A DNA stretch of 64,000 nucleotides from Chytridium lagenaria (GCA_025449115.1 JAHLKC010000070.1:1-64000), one strand, 5' to 3'. Positions 1 through 14,315 are shown, counted from the first letter of the stretch. Numbers and translations are program-made. The notes: generated by a model not told the origin, from the sequence alone.

Positions 1-1468
1 ATATCTATATAAGTGACGCAGTATGTCTTTTGGTGAGGTTATCTTATAGTCTCACAATGGGCAAAAAACGGTTGCAACAACAACTTCAAGAAAACCCTGG
101 TTAAGTTCCCTCTCTGTAGTTCTCTTTTGCTGAGCTTGTATCCCTACTTACGTCTTTCTTTTTATTGGGTTGCTGATCATCATTAAGTTCCACCAACCTC
201 ATACTTTACACATTGTTTCATCTGTGTCATTCTCACTAAACTTTATTCATGTGTAGACAGGCTCTACATACCACTAGACGGTACTAGTCCTATTGAAACT
301 CCCACCATATCTTTGGATATGTGATAGGAGGCTGTAGTTTTACATTGGTCAGTATAAATACTTTTATCTGTTCTCAATGGCAATGATTGCCAGCCAGATG
401 CCTGCAGTGAAAGAGCTGCATGAGCTGCACCATTTGGGACATTCTCCAATAATGTCACAGAGAGGCATAAATATGCTGCTTACTTTGACATTGTGCGGTT
501 ATTATCATATGTTTGTTTCTGTTACATTCTTTACCTCTCGCGGTTTCTCAAAGTATTTTCCCTAGATACAAGAGATATTTTTACTGGAGTAAAGGTGGTA
601 TCTGTGGTATGCCAACTTATGACATGCTACCACGTGCATTAAAGTAGGTGTGCAATGGGCTAGTCCAGGTCCTCTAACCATAATTTACATTAATGAGAAT
701 CAAATAACAACTACGTGGCAGCATTTCATACGTTTTTTGTAGCATAGGGAAAGAATGGAACAGGAGGGATCAAGCATTTGCCACTTGCCATTGTCGGCAG
801 TTGATCTATTTGTAAGCCTTGGTTAAGTTGATAACCAATATCAGGTAAGCAATGACTTTCTGGATCAATGCATTCTACCCGCATGAAATTGTGACCTTAC
901 AATGGTCTATTGATGTTCTGCTTCACTGTCAATATTCCTGTGTCAAATATTGAAGGTTTAATAGCCATCTGCCCAGCAGTGTAGGGATTACGAAGATTAT
1001 TAGTATTTATATAAGGTATTTCTAGAAAAGACAGCAAACATTCTTATTTTTATTTTGATTTAGTAGTCGCGACGAGACTTTGTGTTTTGCTGAGAAGCCC
1101 ACCTCCATTCAATATTGTTGTTCCCACCTCAATACAATATTGTTGTTCCGCCAACTATTTAATGCTTAAAATATATACATTATAGAGAAATCCTCGTGTG
1201 TGAATAACTCATCGCGCTTGTGTTAGTGTGTCAAAAGATTATATAAGCCATAAGAGACAAATGTGCATTCATGTATCTGTGATAACTCTAAGCTTTCTGC
1301 GGTTTTGTTGTACCTATTCAACATTCAACATCTACGCTTTTATAGAGTGAAGCGGTGGTATTAGACGCTGTGTTTGACGGTTGAATCCAGTGGAAGCACC
1401 AACAACTTCGCCCATTCTATATATTCAACTTTTGGGATTGTGCGACAGAGCATGAAGGTAATAAAGAA
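1..1468. other. Intergenic DNA upstream of the Sch9-like kinase
   Basis: I see no supportable gene here: open frames are under 70 codons and resemble nothing known. The only small structure is an imperfect direct duplication of about 20 nt near 1111-1152, in which a segment reading CAATATTGTTGTTCC occurs twice. The last few hundred bases should hold the promoter and 5' UTR of the kinase gene starting at 1469. Confidence 0.6.
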
Positions 1469-4313
<2,845 letters not shown>

Positions 4314-4774
4314 TTTTATGTCGTGAATATCACTCCGTATCCGTCCAATTTGTTAATCCCGTTTTCCACTTGACTTTTGCGTCGTTTTCTGATATGTTCT
4401 TTCCTTTTTTTCGGAATATCTGCCTCATTTATTGTTAAAGTCACATTTGCTTCCTTTTATCGTCAATCTATCCTTTCATTTACCATTGTTAATTGTTTAT
4501 TTGGTCCGCCTGTTCTTGTGCCTCGTTCAGTCTAGGATGTGGGTTGCTGCTCGCTTACTCTCATGCTCTTCTTATGGCTACTTTAATTCTATTTCTAAAT
4601 CTAACCTATATCGCCGTTGATGCGGCTACAATGTTGACAACTCCAAGATCTGCATAATCATACTACTATGCGATATTGATATATTGAGGCTATTGCTTGG
4701 CATTAAAAGTGCATCCGAATTCAAGCCTTTTTTCCATGTGAAAAGCGCTTATGAGATCCCTCCCCTTAACCTCT
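4314..4774. other. Intergenic, T-rich
   Basis: This lies between the converging 3' ends of the kinase (+) and the small membrane protein (-). It is T-rich on the + strand and probably holds both 3' UTRs. I see no gene in it. Confidence 0.6.
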
Positions 4775-5165
4775 TTAAACGCTTGTAGACACTCTTGCAT
4801 ACGCCGATCTGCTTTGAAGTAGTTGCCGTCTCCACATCATAATAGCCCCGGATCCCATTAGCATAAATAAATTCAAAAGCTGGTCCACGCATGAACGGTA
4901 TCATTAGACGTACTGTTGAAGATAAAGAGCTGATGGGTCAACTCACCGCAAAGAGAAAGAACTGAACATACTGCGCACCTTCCCCAACGATCTGAGTCTC
5001 GTCTTGCGCAATCAGCGTCTCCGCTGTGCCATTGATGGGGAGAGCAGCTGCGTCAGGAGGGAGCCATTCACCGTCCTCCATCCAGTTATGATGAAAATTT
5101 TCATTATTACTGGTTGAAGCTGAGCAAACACCCTCTGGAAAACGTTGACAAGGCTCTGCATCCAT
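4775..5165 (-). CDS. Small single-pass membrane protein, family not recognised
   Basis: Two exons (5165-4947 and 4879-4775) give about 107 residues. The intron 4946-4880 has a GTGAGT donor and a CTAAT branch-like site before ACCAG. The first 65 residues are polar and acidic. Residues about 67-90 form one hydrophobic helix (FFLFALLNLFMLMG followed by AIMMW), then come basic residues (RRQ) and a short tail ending STSV. That order suggests one transmembrane segment with a cytoplasmic basic flank. A nearer acceptor would give a 34-nt intron and a different tail, which I consider less likely. The start codon overlaps the start codon of the neighbour on the + strand; a second in-frame Met (MEDGEW) downstream could be the true start. 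Function unknown. Confidence 0.5.
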
Positions 5166-8100
5166 GGCGCATTTCAGCGAATATCAGGTCAGACGGTTCC
5201 GGTTCATCTTCAACCAGTACTCAGAGGATGCTATTGGAGAGGCAGATGTGGAGACGGATCCGTTTGCGGAGAATGCGGTAGGAATGGGTGTTTGTTTGGG
5301 GAGCTCATGCCATTGTAGGGAAGCTTTGAGGTCGAGAACTCGACAATATGGAAGCTCAAATTCCATTATAGACTGACCGCTGGGGAACTGCATTTGGTTA
5401 TAGTAAGTATTAATTGCCATAATTTGGTGTTTAACTCTTGATAGCAACGGCTGGGTCCAGAGATGAGCATTGAACAAGTGAAGGCGTTTTTTGTATACTT
5501 ACGATACATCTTGTACGGGAGCTTTGGATTTTGAAGATTTTTTGGAGTTTCTCGCCGACTATCAAGCGACGTTAGCGCAAAAACGAGATAAAGCGCTGAC
5601 ACATTATACAAGTCAACTTATTGTAAGGCTTTTTGGAGACTTGCAGTCCTCAGTATTCGCAGACTGCCTTTTTTAATCACGCAATTTAGCTTGCAAAATC
5701 TCCAGATCCCCACAGTAAAGAACCGTGGGCACCGGGAGATCCTATAGCCCACTCTAATTCGGTTCGTAGATACAATCATCTAAACACTGTTAACTTACGC
5801 ATGTTTCTACTACCTATGGTATCGTTTAGAGAGTCGTTGTTTCTCGACATTTTATCTCTGCGTATCCAGAAGCGAACATGTACCTTGAAGCGCAAAATCT
5901 GGACGACCCCGAATTCTTTTTCACAAAGCAGGAGTCTCTCACCAATGATATAGCGACCAGTGGGTTTATTGAAGATATGAGTATATTGCGACGAAAAATT
6001 ATTTTTCGTGTGTGCGCGGCGAGGAACTTGAGATCATGTGCAAGGTATGCTCGGACGTGCTGTAAATTAGGCTTTCGTCTGGAAAATCTAAATACGTCGG
6101 TTTTGGCTTTACTTTAAGGTTCAAGCGACGAGTATCAAAGGGGATAGAGTATCAATCATTAGACACCCTCGTCAAAGTGGAATGCGCTGGCGTGTCTCAA
6201 GAAACTACTGCCGTTCTATCATCCGTAAGCATGCCCCACTGTTTTTACAACCCATTCACTGTTTTAAAGCTAAAACCGGAATGGGACCAAGATCTTACAC
6301 TAAATATCACCACCCCCCCCGGCGAAATCCAAGACGTCCAGCAATGGGTTGACCGTCAAGTCATTCAAATATCACTTATGGACTACGAAGATTCTGGGAT
6401 CGTCCCGCATACAGAACTTCTTGCCACTGCGTACATTCCGTTAATACGTGTGCTTTTGTCGGCACGAAAACCGATTTGGGTGGTATTGCGGTTAAATACG
6501 CCGGATTGCGTGACAAGGGAGACGGATTTACCTTGTATTGAAGTGAGTATAATGGATTGCACGCAGGAGAGGTGGGCTTGGGCGAAGGTCGTAGATGCAT
6601 ACACATATCCAGAAGAAGGTAAGTAAATCATTCAATAAACCTTACCGCCGTTTTTTGTTAATCTCATTGTGATTACAGTGTGGTTCTCTAAGCATCCTGT
6701 AAAATTCACGACGGATTTGAAGCATGTCAAGAAAAAACCGCCATCACGAGTAAGCTAATATTTTTCACTTTGTTCTGTCCACGTATGAATGCCTTCCTAT
6801 CAATCAAAAGGGTTCCAAACAATCACAATACTCTCGCCGCCGTACCTCAATGGCCGAAGAACAAGAAGCAAAGGAGGAAACAGAAGGCGATGAAGATAGC
6901 AACGTAAGTCATATTTTCCCTCCAAAAATTAATCTCATAATTTCCAAGTTCGACGTCCTCACCCAATACAACTCCATCACCAAACCTCTCCGCGTCCCAT
7001 TCCGTCGTCGCACATTCAACACCCTCGCACTTGACGAAAACAACACCATTCGTCCCTTAACCTCATTCGTTCGTCCTATAACAATGCATGACGAATGCAT
7101 AGTAACCCCCCAACAAGCTGCGGTAGCCGTCGCACGAATTCCATACCAACTTCCCGTAGTCCCACACACAGAAGCCTCACGACGGTTAATATCTTTGCAC
7201 GTGTCAGCAGAGGAAGAGGAGAGGATCGGAGAAGGGGAGATAACAGATTCAGCGGCGACAGCTGGCTGGCCATTGAGGTATGCACCACATGGGTTGGCAA
7301 CAGAAAATTTGTTTGCGCAGATTGCGGCACCGCAGACAATGTTGTTGGCGAGACGGGGTTCTTTAATGGAGCATGCTATTCTTCTTTGTGGATTGATGTT
7401 AGGGATGGGATTCCAGTCGTATGTGGCTATAGGAAAAGGTAATTGTAGTGTACCTTCTTCCATTAAAACGCTTTTACCGGATCAGTCAAGCGAAGACCTT
7501 ATGTGTGGGTCGTGACCGTCAACCCCGTTTTCGACCGGGACGTTTCTCAACCCGTTGACGAATTCGTACCCTGTAACATTACCTTTGAAAGCACCAACAA
7601 CGCCCATCCTCCCATCGTTTTCCGGCGCACCGAATTTAAAAAAATCAAAGAAGCGATGGAAGCCCAGGAAGTCAATAAGAAATTTAAGATAGTTCATTGG
7701 GATCCTCTCACAGGTTTGCCATTTTAAAATAATTTTCATTAAAATATCTACAGGCATTGCGTTTGATCATCCATCACGTAAAGGGTTCCTCTTTGATCGT
7801 CTCGAAACATTGTTCAACCACCAAAACATTTTCTATAACGTCCAGAACTCGGATTTATTAAACAGACCCTACTTTTCGTGGAATTTGGATCACCTTGAAC
7901 ACTGGATTAGATTTTTCCCCATCCCTCTGCAACCCTCCGATCCTATCAAATGTTTCTGTAAGTTTTTTTCTCCCATTGTCATCTTACGTCATTAGACTCT
8001 GCACCCGCCTACGTCATGTACTCTTCTCTCACCACCTTTGACGAAAAACTCGACGACAAGTAAGTCCCTCTCTGAAAGAACCTGAACGCGTATTAAAGCT

Positions 8101-8884
8101 ATCACAACAACAAAAAAAAAAAAGAACCCTTCTCACCGAACTCATCGACTACATCCAACTCTACCGTCGTCACAGCCTCTACATTGCCACCACAACATTC
8201 CACCGCGCCGCTTCCCGCTATCTCCAGTCCCAACTCAACCGATTCGAAGCAACTCACACAAACCTTCTTGCAGAAACCTCCCAAACGCATCCCATCATTC
8301 ACGATTCCACAACGCACCACCCGCAGCCCTTCACATCCAGCACAGTGATGTTGACAAAGGGGAGTGTGGAGTTTTCTGGGATGGGGTTGATGGCGAAACC
8401 AAAAGGGAGGGGACTTGTGACGAGTGGGTCAAAGGGGAGTCTGTTTTCGCTGGCGCTGTTGAGGGATAATTCTATGTTGGAGTTGGGGGAGAATTTGGGA
8501 GCGGAGGTGCAGGAGGAAATGTTGGGCTTGTTGCCGGATGGGCATTGGTGGAGAGGGTGTGTATTTCACTTTAAGGACTCGGATGTCGAAGCGATTATGG
8601 ATCAATTAGGTACAGGACTCCCTCCCTCCCTTTCATTCTTTTTTTGAGTAAACTTCTTGTAAAACAACCTCACCCTTTCTTCTTTTTTTTCCGGCACGAT
8701 TTATTTATTCCAAATTCCTTTCTCGCGGTTTTTAGTGTCGTCAGGACTGCTCGACGGATCCGTCCCTGACGTCATGTACGTGTGTGCCGCGCGGGTATTC
8801 CATCATCCACTCGGAATGTCATCAGTATGGGTTGGTGTGGGCTACATCTCCGACATCAACGCGAAAGAACACCTTAAAGTTTAG
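5164..8884 (+). CDS. CEP76: CEP76-like centriolar protein with N-terminal EF-hand region
   Basis: A multi-exon gene. The N-terminus looks like an EF-hand pair: RRFRFIFNQY, then GELHLVIQRLG, then a calcium-loop-like YDTSCTGALDFEDF. Next comes a C2-like beta-rich region (about 5990-6600), then the region diagnostic of CEP76: DENNTIRPLTSFVRP (7030-7080), which parallels the DENG-IRP-SYVKP segment of animal CEP76. It is followed by a degenerate transglutaminase-like fold (HAILLCGLMLGMG, then YVWVVTVNP, then WDPLTG). The C-terminus (PDGHWWRG, then VFHHPLG to the stop at 8882) matches the CEP76 end. In animals CEP76 sits at centrioles and limits their reduplication, so this gene points to a flagellated life stage. 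The transglutaminase-like Cys/His/Asp set is not evident, as in the family. A one-base excess of T at about 5485-5491 separates the two EF-hand halves, and the first splice is unresolved. CC2D2A has a related C2/transglutaminase layout but fits less well. Confidence 0.8.
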
Positions 8885-9979
8885 AATGTAGAATACACGT
8901 CCAGAAAGATTTAGAGATTAGATTAATAAAAAAGGGATGAGAACTGTGTTCAGCATGCATCTTGCGATATCTTGAGGACGCTGAATGCAGATTGATCTCT
9001 GTATCGACCCTGCTGCAGCTTTTTTGCTACGAACGAGCACCAGTTGACACTTGAAACCAAGAAGGTCACAGCTCTAGCGGAGCTCATGATTAGACGTAAA
9101 CGTGAGATGTCATACCGAGAATAATTGAGATTGATACGTGATGTCTTGAATCAATGTGATAAAAGTATCCTATGAAGCCTATACATTGGCGAAATATCCT
9201 CAAGCAAGAAACGTGTGTGGACTGGCCACCCGAACAAAAAATTTGGTGCACAGAGAGAGATCTTCCAAGTCCATTTCAATTGAATGTAAACAACGAGAGA
9301 GCTTCATCTATGTTGTGTGCGCACTTTGCGTTGACCCAGCTCATCAGCTCCGCACAAGCAAACTCTCAGTTCAATATTTATTGAAAGGGAAGAAAGAGTG
9401 GGGGAGGGGGGGAGGGGATAGACTGGGGAGTGGGAGGAGAAATGTGGTAAAGTAGTCAGAGGTAATGGGATTGAAAATAGGTTTAAGAGCTTCATCCAAT
9501 GGGGTTGTAGAAGAAAAACAACAGCATGCCGCATACCAACAAAGATACAAGCAAAAAAAATAAATGAGAGCCATTCTTTCAAAAACGTCCCAACAGAGGA
9601 GGCAAAAAAAACCCATAGGTGGAGGGGAGAGGATATAAGAAATATAATATTATAACAAAGGTGGGTGGGGGAGGTCAAAGGGGGTAAACATGGGAGGAGG
9701 GGGGCAGGGGAGGGGTAGGGGATAATAGCAACATTGAAAGAAGCAAAAGAAAATAACACCGCACAGAAAAAGGCAGAGGAGTGTTTGAAGAACAAAGAAA
9801 AAGATATAAAAAGAAAGGGGTGAGAAAGGTTAGCAGAATAGGATGAACATAACAAATGCTGACAAAAAGCTTTCAATGTGCACATCATCGCAAAAAAAAG
9901 GTAAAATCACTGCATCAAACGACCAACACCAATTCGTACGAGAAGATTCAGAGCAAAAACAACACAACTACCGGAAACT
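8885..9979. other. Intergenic between CEP76 and importin alpha
   Basis: This holds the 3' ends of two converging genes. The part from about 9385 to 9740 is a strongly purine-rich (G and A) tract on the + strand, i.e. pyrimidine-rich in the importin transcript. The open frames here (up to 194 codons on the - strand) are low-complexity by-products of that composition. No gene is supported. Confidence 0.6.
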
Positions 9980-12241
9980 TCACTGGAAGTTGAAAGTCTG
10001 GCCACCACCTCCAAGGTTGTCGGTAGGGAAGTTGAAAGCACCGTTAGCGTCCATTCCCTGACCAGCGTCCTCCTCCTCCTCATCCCCAAAGTAAGTGCTG
10101 ATAATGTTGTACGACTTCTTGTAGATCTCCGCGTTCTCATGGCTCTGCAAGTTGTAGATCTTGTCGATTCCGTTAGCCTCTTCAATGAAACTGGCGTAGA
10201 AGTTCTCGCCGTTGTGGAGGGACGGTCGGTTTCACCAATCTTTAAAAATGTTCTCAAGACCGTCCAAAGCGACCTGAATAATTTTCGGGTCGTTCAAGAC
10301 GAGGATGTCGCAGAGGGGCTTAATGCAGCCCTGGGTAACAAGGTAGCGGATTTGGTCGGGCTTGTGGATACCACCAGAGGTGGCGTTGGAGATAGCCCAA
10401 CACGCCTCCTTCTTGGTCTTAAAATCACCGTGGGCGAGAATGTTGATCAAGGGAGGAATGAGATTGGCGTGAATGATGGACTAACAAGGAAATACGTTTA
10501 GTTTAAATTTCAAATCGCATCTAAATGAAATTCAAAGAACTTGGGATATATAACTCACGTCAATCTGGGTAGTGTTTCCAGCAGTGATGTTAGAGATGGT
10601 CCAGCAAGCTTCCTTCCTAATAGCCTCTTTGGGGCTGGTGAGGAGAGAGTTGAGGGCAGGAAGACAGCCAGCGCTAATCATGACCTGGGTCTGGACATCA
10701 TCACCAGTGACAATGTTGCCCACAGAGCGAAGGGCAGGGGTCTGAACGCTGTGGGAAGGGTGGCTATATCCAACAAAAAAAATATTAACATTTAAAACTT
10801 GAAATCAGGCTGCAACCACACATATACACATATACTCACGCAAGCAAGTCAACAAGACGGCGCGCCACACCAGCATCAATGACGGCCTGGATCTTCTCGT
10901 TAGCACCGTCCGAGAGTACGAGATTGCCCAGCAGGCATCGGTGAGGACCTCCTCATCCATAGTGTAAATAAGCTTGGCCAAGACAGAGAGAGCGGGCACA
11001 ATCTAAAGAGAATCGAATTAGCATGACGGCCAAGCCAAGCCTAACTATATACGAGCAAGGAGAGACAGCATATAAAGATACTAACAGTGAGCCAGTCAGG
11101 CTGCGGGTTTTTTCCACGGCAGAAGTTAGACAAGGTCCAGGTAGAGTTACGGATCATAGAGATCTTGTTGGTGCTCTCGTTAAGAATGTTCAAAAGAGGC
11201 TGAAGAGCCCTTCCCTCAAGACAATGTCACGGCAACGGGCGCTGTCACCAGCAATGTTACCAAGAGCCCAGACAGCCTGCAAACAATGAAATTAGATCGG
11301 TTCATAAGCACTGTCGACGGCGGCAGATCCATACCTGTTCGCGGACATCGGTGTTTGTGGGATGACAAGAGGCTGACAAAGATGGGGACGGCACCGTGCT
11401 CAATGACGACCCGGGTTTGGTCTGAAGATCCAGACGCAATGTTGGTAAGAGCCCATGCGGCCTCAAACTAGGATTGCGAATAAAACAATCATGATTAGCA
11501 TTCAATGTGGAGAAAATCAAAGCAACGTTATATCGGATAAAAATGATAACCTACCTGCCAAAGCGGGGTTGTCGGCCTGAAGGAACTGGACAAAGCGAGG
11601 AATGACGCCAACAGCGGATGACCTCCTCGATAGGAGGGTTCTTCTCCTTCGAGAGAAGCTTACGGAACTTCATGGTGCACTCATACTGAAGGTTGGGGTC
11701 GTCGGACCTGACACCTTGAACCATCAACGGGATCTGCTCCTGATGACGACAAGAGTGTGATGTGGAAAGAGACAAGAGTGTGAGTGATGCGTCATTACTG
11801 CACAGCAGGTATAGTCAATCCACATGCTTGACGAGGTGCATGAGGGGAAATGTACTGGGACCGGACTCTTGGACAGAGCCATTAAATTTGAGGTACCCAC
11901 ATCGTCCTTCGGACGAAAATCGATAATAAAAGGCCTCCGAGCCCAAATAGACAGAGGAACAAAAGGCAGACATATGAGCTCACCTGAAGCACAACGCTGG
12001 GGTTAACAAGCTCATCATCCGAATCCTGAAGACTGGCGGAAGGCTCAGACATATTCCTACGCTTGGACAGGTTCTCCTCACGCTTTGCCTTTCTAATCTC
12101 CACAGTCATATCCTCACGCCTCCTGCGCAACTCATCGGCCTTCATGAGACCCCTGTTCTTGTAGTTTGAGACCCTAAAGTCGGTATCTCCACCGGAGGCA
12201 CCCGCAGCAGAAGCCCCAGGCTTTCCGCCGACGCCACTCAT
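9980..12241 (-). CDS. SRP1: Importin subunit alpha (karyopherin alpha)
   Basis: Nuclear import adaptor that binds classical nuclear localisation signals and carries them with importin beta. The N-terminus (from 12241) is an importin-beta-binding domain rich in Arg/Lys ([20 protein letters not shown]). Armadillo repeats follow in successive exons, with hallmark strings [41 protein letters not shown] and [15 protein letters not shown]. The acidic C-terminus [11 protein letters not shown] ends at the TGA at 9980-9982. At least seven introns are seen. The reading frame is broken by about six single-base indels: near 11604-11616 (extra T), 11350-11360 (extra A), 11204-11215 (one G too few), 10909-10922 (one C too few), and a pair between about 10210 and 10250 that brings an in-frame TGA at 10232. 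Conserved residues continue on both sides of each, which favours sequence error over pseudogenisation. Codon use favours C-ending codons, as in highly expressed genes. Confidence 0.9.
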
Positions 12242-12584
12242 CGAAGAGATTTGGGAGAGTATTTTGAAGAGTTTAAGAAGGAGATTTTGGTTGGTAAGAG
12301 AGCAGGTTGATTTGAGTGCGTGTTAAGCAGCAGAGGTGCGAGAGCGAGAGAGAGAGTGGGTTGACTGAGGTGGAAGTACGAGGTGTACGTCTCTCAAAAA
12401 AAAAGAATGACGGACTCTTTTTTTTTGAAATATGTAGTGACTTCCTTCCAAATTGAATAGGTAGAAAAAAATGGAAGAGAAAGAGGGTTTGGTTTGGATG
12501 GAATCGAAAAGCGTTTTGTCCGAAGGGAGTACAAAGCGAAATTTCATTTCAAAAAAATAAATGAATAAATAAATAAATGCTGTG

Positions 12585-12704
12585 TTGGGCGGGGACGGAG
12601 AAAAAAATGCTAACGCTGTAATGTAGAAGCCGCGTTGAATGATTTGGGCGGGGAGACGGAGAAAAAAGTGCTAACGCTGTAATGTAGAAGCCGCGTTGAG
12701 TGAT
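12585..12704. repeat. Tandem duplication, two copies of about 60 bp
   Basis: Two adjacent copies of a roughly 60-bp unit starting TTGGGCGGGG and containing TGCTAACGCTGTAATGTAGA differ at only a few positions. They lie about 350 bp upstream of the importin alpha start codon on its 5' side. They may be promoter elements or a recent local duplication; nothing shows a function. Confidence 0.85.
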
Positions 12705-13586
12705 AATGTTATTCTACTTGATAAGCAAACAGCACATGGAATACCATCAGCGGCGATCATTTGGAATATCTGCTGGATACTCTTCTGTTGGAAGTGGTGA
12801 ATGCGAAGTCTCTACGGTAGATGGCGCGCTACACAGTCCCAGCTAGCCAGCAAGAGATTGAGGTAAGTAGACTGGTGTTGCGAACGAGCACAGCGCCGGA
12901 TCAGATAGTGGTGCATGCCATATCGAAGGAATGTAAAATGAGACATCCGAGACTGGTTCAATGGTGACGAGGGAACAACGTGGTTCAACCAAACAGTAAT
13001 GATGAGATTTATAACTTTGTATGCATTAAACGCTTGCACCGCGTATTTTAATGACATGAACTATTGAAGATGCATACTTTAGCGTGAAATACACTAGCAA
13101 CTCGTACCTCAATATAGATCAGTACACAATACTTATCTGCTTTATTATTTCTCACATAATCATGCCTAACGCATATACACGTGAATACTCTGACCCAGAC
13201 CAGAAACATCACTTTAAGCGACTCTTAAAAACTTTGTGAACTCTGCCAATTTCCATAATCGTGTTAATAAATCTATTTATCTCGAGAACCTCAGCTCTTA
13301 CATGCAACACTTGTTCACCGGGATACTGCATAGCTCTTTCAAGTCTCAACGTCACCCCATGGCGTCTGCAATGGCGTTGCGTTGCGATGCTTTCCGTCGT
13401 GTTTAATAACTTTTGAGACAAAAGAAACGCCGCGTCCCTCCTTTGTGCGACCTTTTTCGATCAACCCCAATTGAATGGTATACATGTCGTCTCAAGCGAT
13501 CCTACCCAACCATACTCCCATCACATCGACAATGGACGATATGGGCTGCAGCTGCATGATGCAAAGGATGAATCTATGCTGGAATT

Positions 13587-13650
13587 TGATGGATGGAATT
13601 GATGGAGGTTGGATGGGATGGGATGGGATGGATGGGATGGATGGGGAGTT
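13587..13650. repeat. GGATG/GGAT microsatellite
   Basis: A run of GGATG and GATGG units reads as GATGGGATGGGATGGATGG and continues on both sides. It is low-complexity DNA about 260 bp upstream of the S28e start. Confidence 0.8.
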
Positions 13651-13906
13651 GTGGCTTTTTTAGGGGAGAGGGGTTTTAAGGCTGACGGCATGGGAAATGT
13701 CAACACACGGTTGGTTTGGGGGAGAGAGATGGAAACGCCGCTGGACTAACTGTCGTCAATCCTATGACAGACTAGGACGGGTTTTGAGGGATATTTCAAT
13801 TGAACTTGAATGGAAGGGCCGAATAAGCCTATGCGACTATTCAAAGGGCCTGGACAAATAGGGCTGTTGGCAATGGGAGACGATATGTACAAACCGGACA
13901 GCTCGA

Positions 13907-14315
13907 ATGGTTGAATATTGCACTGTGCCCATTTTTGAAACTCTCATATGTCAAACACTCAAACTGCCCGTTTCATTAGGAATCCGCCAAGAGGGACATT
14001 CCCAAGCTCGCCCGTGTTGTCAAGGTTCTTGGAAGGACCGGATCCCGGTAAGAAAAACAACGGCTTCCTCCCGCTTGCAAGCTCCTTGATCTGACCAACA
14101 CTTTTTTTCTATATACAGTGGTGGTGTCACCCAGGTCCGTGTCGAGTTCATGGATGATCCCACTCGTACCATTATCCGTAACGTCAAGGGACCCGTTCGT
14201 GAGAACGACATCTTGACCCTTCTTGAGTCTGAGCGGTACGTTTTTTTATCATGATCAGCTTGTTTTGAATAGAATTTTGACTTTGTTTTGCAGTGAGGCC
14301 CGCCGTCTTAGGTAA
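13907..14315 (+). CDS. RPS28: Small-subunit ribosomal protein eS28
   Basis: A 40S subunit protein near the mRNA exit and E site. The exon 13980-14042 or so encodes [16 protein letters not shown], and the next exon encodes [20 protein letters not shown] followed by GPVREND and LTLLESE. The last short exon ends EARRLR and the stop at 14313-14315. These are hallmark eS28 strings, and the family length is about 67-69 residues. Introns: one within the GSRG codons, one just before the last six residues, and a predicted first intron right after ATG or its next base (ATG at 13907, exon resuming at about 13980 with [10 protein letters not shown]). The first donor (GTTGAA) is weak, so the start is the least certain part. 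An intron next to the start codon is common in fungal ribosomal protein genes. Confidence 0.9.

Larger units (their letters stand above)
12242..13906. other. Intergenic: divergent promoters of importin alpha and S28e
   Basis: The importin start lies at 12241 (-) and the S28e start at about 13907 (+), so both promoters are here. It contains a 60-bp tandem duplication (listed separately) and a GGATG microsatellite. Two short frames on the - strand (12812-13057 and 13209-13421, about 70-80 codons) have no recognisable similarity and no clear splice context, so I do not call them. Confidence 0.55.

Noticed and set aside
5480..5500. Programmed frameshift at TTTTTTG in the CEP76 EF-hand region
   Set aside because: The needed shift is +1, whereas this heptamer is a -1 slippery site. 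A one-base error in the T run is simpler.
6909..7463. 184-codon frame on the - strand inside CEP76
   Set aside because: The + strand of the same DNA encodes the conserved DEN...IRP...SFVRP region, so this is a shadow.
9304..9888. Open frame of 194 codons on the - strand downstream of importin alpha
   Set aside because: Its translation is Ser/Pro/Leu/Phe low complexity from a purine-rich tract, with no recognisable domain. It fits non-coding 3' flank better.
10221..10250. Reassigned stop codons (alternative nuclear code) suggested by in-frame TGA in importin alpha and TGA/TAG in CEP120
   Set aside because: Neighbouring frames carry the conserved residues (KIGETD in importin), so single-base shifts explain the stops. 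Clean genes here end normally at TGA, TAG or TAA.
13209..13421. 70-codon frame on the - strand upstream of S28e
   Set aside because: No family resemblance, no splice context and a length expected by chance.
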